From: Panicum virgatum
Lineage: Eukaryota > Streptophyta > Magnoliopsida > Poales > Poaceae
Direction: 5' to 3'
DNA: 64,000 bases
NCBI RefSeq assembly: GCF_016808335.1
Contig: NC_053153.1
Location: 28,899,590-28,963,589 of the forward strand
Part shown: positions 56,181-64,000 of the stretch, piece by piece
Layout of the letters: the number at the start of each line of letters is the position of its first letter
How positions within the stretch are numbered: position 1 is the first letter of the stretch
Made by a program: the position numbers and the translations under genes
The notes under the pieces: generated by a model
What the model saw: the letters and a program-made list of their open reading frames with translations, nothing else
Told to the model about the DNA's origin: nothing
The model's database searches: none

Positions 56181-57000
56181 CCAATAATCTTAGATCCCAA
56201 GAATGAAGTACAAAGCCCTACCAAAACAAGAAATGAAGAAAGAACTCAAAATAAGAAATGAAAAAAGAACTCATAGAAATATAGAATTGGACGAGTTCAA
56301 CATAAGATTGGGCGTCGGTTAAACCGATGACGACATGCAAATTGCAAGTGTCGGTGCATGGACGGTGCAATGCTGGAGCAAGTGAAGAAACCTCAACATC
56401 ACCGGTTAAACCGACGGTGCAAGGATGGACATCGGTACAATAGTGTTGCATTGACCAGAGAGCATATCAAGCAGCAAAAGAAGTCTTTAGCACCGATTAA
56501 ACCGACCGTGTTAGTTCAAAGCGTAGATGCATCCATATTAGCAGCAGGCAGTGCATCCATGTTAGTAGCAGGCGGTTGTCTGAAATCCAACATCTAGTAG
56601 CAGACTGTGCACGACTGGTTAAACTGACCCATATGATAGGTTGAACCAGTGTTATGTATAATTTGTCATAACAGCTACTAACGGCTATGTGACGTCCTCT
56701 AGCCTATACAAGGACCTCACCATGGGCCATTTAAGTTTGCTGGAGCCCTGAGGAACCCCATACACACCAGAGAACACCTCTAAGTCATCATTGAGCTTAG
56801 TGATCACATCTATAGGCTTTAGCACAAGTTTTGTAAGTATTGGTATTAGGATAAGCTCTTGAGAGAGTGAACAGATAGCAAGGGTTGTGCCTTATGTGTT
56901 GTGCTTAAGTGAAGCTCAAGTTTATATCTCGGTGAGCCGGCCCCTTGGAGTATTGGACTTGCTGGTACGTCTTCTATTCTACGGCTTGGTGTGACATTTT
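56181..57000. repeat. LTR-like tract with ACCGGTTAAACCGAC repeats
   Basis: (A/G)(C/T)CGGTTAAACCGA motifs recur at about 56314, 56404 and 56494, then CCTATACAAGG (about 56702) and a downstream stretch like an LTR transcription start and U5 (GTGAGCCGGCCCCTTGG at 56933). I read it as part of a retrotransposon LTR, but borders and class are unknown. Confidence 0.35.
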
Positions 57001-58285
57001 TGTGCGGGGGACGTAGATACCTCATCCTCCCCCACCCCCACCTACCAGCACTGCAGCATCCCACCCGCGCCACCTCCCCCAACACGCGCTCCAGCCCCCA
57101 TCCGTGGTGGCTTATGGTTCCATTGGACCCTGCTCCCACCCACGCACCGCCCCCTCTGGATCCGGCCCGCCGCATCCCATCGACGTTGTCGGTCCCTGCT
57201 CCCACCAGATCCGACGAAGTTGGAGGGCAGCCCGAGGAGCCGTCGCTGCGCTATGGCCTGGTGCACCAACAGCTGGAGGCCGTGGCACAGCTGGAGTATG
57301 AGGTCAGCCTAGGGTTCGGCGTCGAGAGTAAAGGCCAAGATGCGCTCATTGGCGCGGACACGTAGCTGGAACCAGTGGTGGGAGCCGAGGGCAGCGCCGA
57401 TGTGTTCAAGGGCGTACTGTGTGAGGTGTCGACGTGGCGTTTGAGCATCGGCGGCACCAGGGTAGGCGACCCGTGGAACGACATGCGGCGGCCGTACGAC
57501 GGGCCCGGGTGGAGCAGAGTAGGGCGCACATGGCCACAACCACACCAAGGGAAAACGGCTCAGTAGAGCATCTCGGATCGGACGGTAAGAGAAGGGGGAT
57601 GTAGTTTGTGCTCAAATGATTGGGAAATGTGCATTAAAGGTTGTCCTTGGATCCAAAGTAGCTATTTAGGGTTTGTTCAGTTGTACTTGAATTCTTTCTA
57701 AGCCGAGAAAGGTAGAAACAATAAGAGATATAGGAAGAGACCGCGATTTATTCCGGATCGGAAATTAATTGCAATAAAATAGACTCATAATAGCTACAAT
57801 AGGATATCGAAAATCAATCCATGAGTCTAGAGTTGTGGAATTAATCCAAGTCTCTTGTTGCACCTATTATAAATTTATTTTGTTGGAAGTAGTTTTCGAT
57901 CCGGAATAAAACCCAATCCCTTATTGTATTTTTTATTATTTCTGTCACTATCATTTCTGACAAAAATGAGAAATGAATCCATGTGCAACCAAACAAGCCC
58001 TTAATTGGAACGCTATTTACTTGGGCTAAACTTTAACCCTCAAAATAACCTTTAGCTATTTCTCCAAATAGAACCTTAGTCATCTTCTTGGCTAGCTTTG
58101 TTCATATCACCATACATATTCTTTTTCCTATTGTTCTTAAGTTTTGAGATTTAACTTTAACCGAAATAAAGATTATAAACACGTTTAAGCATTCCCCTTG
58201 ACCATTGATAACGGAACATAAAAAAGAAACATCTCGCAGTTTATTTACGTTAACATTTTTTAGAAATATTTTACGTTAACATTTC
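57001..58285. other. Unassigned DNA between LTR-like tract and unit 3
   Basis: A GC-rich patch (57000-57560) gives several overlapping ORFs with no recognisable domain. The rest (57600-58285) is AT-rich, with a stretch around 57700-57980 (GATCCGGAATAAA facing TTTATTCCGGATC) that is an inverted repeat and probably a MITE. No gene supported. Confidence 0.4.
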
Positions 58286-58745
58286 GCAGTTGAGCTAGAA
58301 CCAATGTAAGAAATAGCGGGCTATGAGGTTTCAACCTTCTCTAAAAACCATAGAAAGCTATAGCGGAAGCTAAATCATTTAGCAGAATGATTAAATAATC
58401 AATAATTACATACAAAATTAGAAGCATCATTGGTCTAACACTCTAAAATAGACTCAACATGTCTCATGACTGTCCAACTATGCACATACTGCTTTGTTGA
58501 TGGTCCACCCATTTTATATTGATTCTTTTGAATACATCTTCGAGGGAATGACACTACGAAATATACTAACAACTTGACGATTAGCGTTGTAAAATGTCGC
58601 AGAAACCTATTTAGCGGACATTTATTACCACTAGATCCTGTAAAAACTCTTTTAGCAGATATAGCGGAAAAATATTGTATAGCGTAGCAGTAGATCTGTT
58701 TGGATGCTAATAGCGGACTATAGCAGGCTATTAGCGGTCTATTGT
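58286..58745. mobile_element. hAT-like MITE upstream of unit 3
   Basis: TAGCGGGCTAT near 58315 and several TAGCGG(A/T)C.. copies near 58610-58745 (AATAGCGGACTATAGCAGGC) form degenerate inverted ends with short internal TAGCGG repeats. No coding capacity, and the target duplication is not clear. Confidence 0.45.
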
Positions 58746-58995
58746 GTAGAACGAGAAAGCAGCGGGTGGGTGATTCGACTCGCCCGGGACAGACAGTCGG
58801 GCCGAGCCATCCCACTGCGCACGAAAGCACCGGCCCACCATAGCACCCTCTCGCCCGGAAGCCCCCAAAACCCTCGCCGTCGCCGTCGCCGTTGCCGCCG
58901 CCCCCTTCCCTCTCCCGCCGACAGCCGCCGACCAGACCACGTCGCGTCCGTGCCCTGCCGCGGCACCCCGGCTCCAGCACACTGCTATTTCGTCC

Positions 58996-60112
58996 ATGGT
59001 TGCAGCTATGCCGCTCTCCTCTTCCACCGCCGCTGCAGCCGAGGGCTCCGCCTCCTCCATCGCCGCCGGCGCCGCGAGCGGCTACCACTTGCTCAGGATC
59101 GAGGGCTACTCGCGCACCAGGTCCACCATCCCCAACGGCGACCACGTCGAGTCCCACCCCTTCCGCGCCGCTGGCCACACTTGGGCCATCCTGTACTTCC
59201 CCAACGGCGACGACCCGGACACCGCCGGCTACATCTCCGTCTACCTACTCCTCAAGGAAGCCGTTGCCAGCCACTTGATGGTGCAGGCGGTCTTCAGCTT
59301 CGCCGACGAGGTGGAGAAGCAGAAGCCGTCCTACATCCGCACGCACCGTCGAGGCGGACAGGTTTGGCACTCACGGCTGCTGGGGCCATGACAAATTCTA
59401 CGAGGCGGCGGAGCTGGAGCTGTCGGGCCACCTCCGGGACGATTGCTTCACGGTCAGGTGCGACATAATCGTCATCGGCGAACCCCGCACGGAGGCCAAT
59501 CCGGTCCCCGGCGCTTCCTTCGTCGTGGTGCCGCCGCCAGACTCGTCGCAGCACTTCGGCGCCCTCCTCCTAGGCGGAAAGGGTGCCGATGTGAGGTTTC
59601 TTGTTGGGGGCGAGGTGTTTGCCGCGCACCGGTGCGTGCTCGCTGCACGGTCGCCGGTCTTCGAGGCGCTGCTCTTTGGCCCCATGAAAGAAGGCACAGC
59701 CACAGAGAGCTGCTGCATACGGATTGATGATATGCTACCTCAGGTGTTTCAGAGCTTGCTGCATTTCATTTACACTGACTCGCTGCCAGAGACCCAAGAT
59801 CAGCAAGATAAGGAGGCCAGCAACACGATGGCGCAGCATATGCTGGAAGCCGCCGACAGGTATGGCATGGGACGGCTCAAACTGATTTGTGAGGACATGC
59901 TGTGCATATATATCGATATGAGCACGGTTGCGACTTCACTGGCATTAGCCAAGCAGCACCGCTGCCAAGGGCTTAAGGAGGCGTGCTTCGAGTTTCTCAA
60001 GTTTCCAAAAACGCTGGATGAGGTCATGGCAACAGATGAATTCCAACATTTGGCGAAAAGCTCTCCTGCTTTGTTTGAGTTGATGTCCAAGCTTGCTGCT
60101 GCTGGGCGTTGA
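58996..60112 (+). pseudogene. MATH-BTB unit 3, frameshifted
   Basis: It starts at 58996 (MVAAMPLSSST) with a short Ala/Ser-rich lead, then MATH from about 59080. The frame is intact to about 59345. Between there and 59363 one extra base (or two missing) shifts it, and a TGA follows at 59389-59391. The correct frame resumes in the C-terminal part of MATH (CWGHDKF at about 59380, CFTVRCD at 59447) and runs through BTB (about 59560-59800; GADVRFLVGGEVFAAHRCVLAAR) and the BACK-like tail to TGA at 60110-60112. By family it would be a CUL3 adaptor. The rest is well conserved, so the lesion is young or could be a sequencing error in a GC-rich stretch. Its 3' flank is paralogous to those of units 1 and 2. 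Confidence 0.88.
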
Positions 60113-60900
60113 ATTCTTGAAAATGAAACCAAAGGCATAGGCATATGAGGTTTCCGGAGGATCGGGGACATCAATTGTATTTATATGTATCTAGAAAGAC
60201 TAATTAGTGGGTTTGCTATCAAATGCATGTCCTGGTAGTTGTATACTTGTATCTGTAGTCATGTCCCCAAATGGCTATGACGTACCTGTGCCTGATTTTG
60301 TTTCGCTGTTGCGTCATTTGTGGATATAGCTATGAGCCTATGATGTGCTTGGAACATGCATGCTAATGTCGCCAGCAGTTAGTTCACTTCTAAGCCATGA
60401 AATTAACTGGAAATTCCTTATGGTAATTTATAATGCCATTCATCACCGTTATTTTGCATTTTTCTGTTGACTTACAGTTATTTGTTAGCAGGTTGGATGT
60501 GTTTTTATTCAGGATAGTGTCTCATTCCGGTTCAGGTAGCGTACAATTAAACATGAGGGCACTATTCAGTGAAGAACTTCTTTGGTCACTGATATGATTG
60601 CTATTTAGAAGGTTATCAATTTCTTGATGCCATCATTTGAAACTGAGAATCTCAAACATGTAAATGGAATTGCTTCAAAAATCCTGTTACTTATTTCTAT
60701 GCTGATTTGCCATTTCTGTTATAGAACAATTACTGCATTGTGGTACAAAGCTGAATTAAAGACACGAAACATTGAATGGACAAGAAGGTGGGCCAGTTAC
60801 AAAGTTATTCAGGATCTCTTTTTTGCAAAAAAAATATTTTTTGAAAGATTATACAAAATTTACAAGAAGTGAATGATCCGTGGGTCAGATTTACAGAGAG
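60113..60900 (+). other. 3' flank of MATH-BTB unit 3
   Basis: Non-coding; matches the start of the unit 1 and unit 2 flanks (GTATCTG.AGTCATG, CATGCTAATGT near 60357). Confidence 0.65.
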
Positions 60901-62469
60901 TTAGGTATTCAGATTTTTGTTCAACTTTTCTCCCAACATTTTCTTCTTTGGCATGGTTTGTTTGTTGGCCTTTTCAAACACCATGCGCTATTGTTCTTGC
61001 AATCAGCTCATTGCAGTATGGTGCTGTGAATAAGTACATATTATAGTTTAAATATTAGATTAAAAAGGAATAAGTTTGATTGAATCAGGATAATATTGAT
61101 GTTGTGGACGCTTTCCTTGGGAGACAATAATAGCGTCTTTTAAGAAAAAAAAAGCAAGCTTGACTCAGGAGTTATCTCAGTTCGAGATTGACTCGGTTTG
61201 AAGTTTGTTCAGCTTTGTTAGTAAAGTTAGCAATTTGTTAGAAGGATTGTTAGGCTAGATTTGTTAGAAAGATTGGTTGGAAGCTTGAGAAGATGTAAAA
61301 CAGGAACTATATATATGATGGGAAAGTCAATCAGGGAAATCAAGCTGGAGTTAAACCTAAATAGTTCAGAGCCTCTTTGGAGGGTGAACTTCTTTATCTT
61401 GCTTCCAATTTGCCGTTCTCTCCCTCTCAATTTCAAGGCCCACATCAATTTAAGTTGTGCAGACATGAAATTGGGTAATATATTAGGACCTAGGCGTATA
61501 GCCCGCGTATTTGTGCGGCTAGTATTGAAAATTAAAAAAATTGCATGTCGTTGTATATTTACTTAAAGATTATACTATTTTTACTATACATCACCCTATT
61601 CATTATCGTAAATTATGTCTTATTGTTGCTTAAAACAATTCAAATATGATCTACCTATAATAATAATTTAATTTGTTGAGCTTTAATAATATTATGCATA
61701 TAATTATTTTTATTTTTGTTTTATTTTGATTGATTGTTGTTAGCTTTAGTTTTTATTAATAGTATATATTTGTAACTGATACATAGCTAAATGATATTTT
61801 ATATTTAATTTTTTATAATGGCATTAGTGGGTGATTTTTAATTAGGCACATGGGTATTTTAGACTAATTTTATCATAATGGCAGTGGTGGGTAATTTTAT
61901 TTTTCTATTTTTCTCCGACTAACATGAGAATTTTTAGGCCTTGAGAGCGAACATGGAGGCTCCATTTGTTGGCCAAATAATAAGATAATAGATATCCATC
62001 AGTCGTTATGGAAAACATGTTCTGTATTTTCCATGTTTCTAATATCTGAAACACTTTTTTTAGAATGGTTGGAGAAAAATGGACGCATCACGTCGCTCGA
62101 TCCAACGGCTGGGAAGGTACAGGCACCAAGAGGCACCAAAAAGAGAGGCACCCGGTATGCACCCGATGCATACTAAATGGTGGGCCCTAAGCACCTGGTG
62201 CATATCGAAGTGGTGGGCACCGGTGGAGATGAGGTGGAAAAATTGTATTTCTGATTTTTTTTATTTGATCAAGGGTACAATGGTAAATTCTTAATTGTGT
62301 GAATAACGCTTTGAGTAGTAAAATTTGATTGAATGGTTGATCTAATGTAGTTTTAGCCCACTAAGATTGAACCCACGTCGGTTCTTGGGTTCCTGGCGGA
62401 CCTAGGGTTTCTCCCAGCGAGGGGGGCGTGGTCCGGCGATGAAGGGAGGGAGGATGCAGGCCTGCGGCC
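60901..62469. other. AT-rich intergenic DNA with a possible Helitron-like signal
   Basis: No gene seen. AGCCCGCGTATTTGTGCGGC, then CTAGT, at about 61500-61522 could be the hairpin plus CTRR end of a Helitron, and ATAATGGCA(G/T)TGGTGGGTAAT near 61818 and 61877 is repeated. At 62120-62230 GCACCC/GGCACCGG-type segments recur. None can be bounded. Confidence 0.3.
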
Positions 62470-62990
62470 ATGGCGTTGTCAAGCTCACGCTCGTTAGGGT
62501 GGTCCGCATCATCGAGCGGAAGAGGAGGCGGGGAGATGGAGAGGTTTAGGGCGTCGATGCCGTACCGAGTAGGTCTGTATGACTACTCCCCGGCGGTGAA
62601 GTGCCGCTGCAATAGGAAGGCGCCTTGCTGGACATCATGGAGTGACGACAACCCGGGCCGGAGGTACTACAGATGCCCTTCAGGATTGGAAAGTATTTCT
62701 TTAGGTTGTCCCCTTAGATTGGTCTGCTCTGCGATTGATTTTCTGCTTTGCTGTGCAATTCATTTGAATGTAGAAAGCCGGGGATTGCGGCTATTATGTG
62801 TGTCGTGAGGCCACACAGTATGTGCGGATTTTGATGTGTGACCTTCGTGATGCTATTTGGCAGCTGAGGAGGGAGAAAGAAGAGGAGCAGCAGCATGTTT
62901 AGAGGATTCAGGAGGAAAATGGAGAGCTCAGGCAGATGATAGTGCAACTAGAAAAGGAGAAGGATGAATTCAATAAGAGAGATGGAGGAA
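62470..62990 (+). pseudogene. GRF-type zinc-finger gene, decayed
   Basis: Met at 62470 begins a Ser/Gly-rich lead. The first half of a GRF-type zinc finger follows (CRCNRKAPCWTSWSDDNPGRRYYRC, about 62596-62680; only the family features C-x-C and R-x-Y-x-C are used). A likely intron (donor near 62693, acceptor AG at 62772-62773) precedes the second half (GDCGYYVC) and a coiled-coil stretch (RDAIWQLRREKEEE). The phase across my splice choice is off by one. A TAG follows at about 62899-62901, with frame changes beyond, so it is probably a pseudogene. GRF fingers bind single-stranded nucleic acid. Small plant genes of this type are common in grasses and often sit among transposons. Confidence 0.6.
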
Positions 62991-64000
62991 AAGGAGCAAA
63001 TTGACTTGAAGGAGAAGAGCAACTACAGTTGTTTCAGTAGGTGCATTGTAGTTTTTGCTTTGTTAGGGCTGTTGTTTGTACTGAAGTACTCAACATTATG
63101 ACTTGCTCTGTTAGAGCCTGTGCTTTTGTGGCAACCTTTGTTTGTGCATGATCTTTTGATGTAAATGTTGACTGACCTTGCAGCATATTTCAATGCAAAA
63201 TGAACTGGTTTGCAAAATGAAGTGATAAATGGACATGGATGGCAGTTAACAATATCAGTTCATAGAGCACTAACATGAACCTGAGTTCATAGAGCTAAGA
63301 TAACAGCACTAACATGAACCTGAGTTCATAAATATCATCTCATAGCAGCAAATATTTACAGCAAACAATATCTTCAGGTTGATGTCATCAAACAATATAA
63401 GTAGTAACATAAGTTCAAAAAAGGTATCATCTTCCAGCTAGAGATTTTCAGTACTTGACACCAAACAACAAGTAAGAAAGGCGGCCACTGCTCCTTGGGA
63501 TGCTCTAGGAATGGTTTGCTGAATTGGTCCTTGAGAAGATGCTTGAAAAGTTGATGCATCCTTGTTGCTTGAGCAGGAGCTGCCAATGGTTGTAGACTGT
63601 AGAGAAGGACCTGGTCCTTCTTCTTGAGTAGCTGAAGTTGGAGCTCTTGGTGTTTTTCTGTGCTCTTGTGTACATGATCAATATATGTCTGTGAGGCATT
63701 GAAATGATGTAGTTCGTCCGATAAAAATTGTCAGGTGGTCATGTCAGATGAACACTGGTCACATTGGTGCATGGAAAAAACAGTCCCATCGTTGCACCTA
63801 CAGAAGTGAAGGTGTGTCATGGTCAAAGATCAATACACATTATCATTGCCCACAATTTATGTTAGAGCCCACGAAAATGGCGTGCAATTTCTGTTCCAGG
63901 TGTGGAATAAGTGTATGCATCTCGGGAAGAGAAGCTATCCGTTCGACCCGTGTCTTGAAGTTCCATACCTCCCGAGTGATGGATGAAACCAACGGGATGA
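62991..64000. other. Unassigned right end
   Basis: Short frames only, in no consistent order. GCACTAACATGAACCTGAGTT is repeated directly at about 63268 and 63306. I see no recognisable gene or element border. Confidence 0.4.

Noticed and set aside
57000..57566. ORFs of 60-124 aa in a GC-rich patch
   Set aside because: No recognisable domain, overlapping on both strands, no splice or promoter context.

Overview
This is nuclear DNA from a grass (Poaceae). The evidence is spliced MATH-BTB genes of the expanded grass type, CACTA elements with TNP2, Transposase_24 and Ulp1 modules, a chromodomain Ty3/gypsy (Tekay-type) retrotransposon, plant L1 LINEs, an Au-type SINE, a Stowaway MITE and GC-rich gene starts. 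I see no prokaryotic, organellar or viral genome organisation, and the species cannot be fixed from the sequence alone.

Layout. Positions 1-19163 are nested transposon DNA. A CACTA fragment (1-1654) abuts a truncated 3' LTR. The minus-strand gypsy element (1654-13934) runs leftward from a 3.8-kb 5' LTR (10104-13934) through a primer-binding site, leader, extra ORF0, gag and pol to a polypurine tract. The same CACTA fragment then reappears at 14242-15900 and continues to a CACTA terminus at 19163. The simplest reading is a roughly 14.2-kb tandem duplication whose junction lies at a GAAGTC microhomology near position 1650.

Positions 19164-61000 carry three direct paralogous units, each a MATH-BTB gene plus 3' flank. 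Unit 1 (19875-28570) is a pseudogene with a nonsense codon and is split by a 5.8-kb L1 LINE (20718-26537). Unit 2 (42066-50900) has the only intact MATH-BTB frame (412 aa), and its 3' flank is split by a second LINE (about 44403-50199) that itself carries a SINE. Unit 3 (58996-60900) is frameshifted. A small non-autonomous CACTA (28923-31177, CAT duplication) and a 9.8-kb TNP2-encoding CACTA (32001-41839, GCC duplication) separate units 1 and 2; the latter ends 226 bp upstream of the intact gene's ATG. A Mutator-like element (50981-53764) with an inner LTR, a Stowaway MITE (53969-54159), another inverted-repeat MITE and an LTR-like tract fill the space between units 2 and 3. After unit 3 come AT-rich DNA and a decayed GRF-type zinc-finger gene (62470-62990).

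Functionally, the only host product that looks intact is the MATH-BTB protein, by family a substrate adaptor of CUL3 ubiquitin ligases. Every transposon protein frame read here is broken by stop codons or frameshifts, except that individual domains (gypsy integrase, Ulp1 protease exons, DUF4216) keep their key residues. I found no convincing undescribed gene system. The most noteworthy signals are the microhomology duplication, the splice-acceptor-like sequences directly before both the ORF0 and gag start codons of the gypsy element, and the replacement of the intact gene's upstream region by a CACTA terminus.
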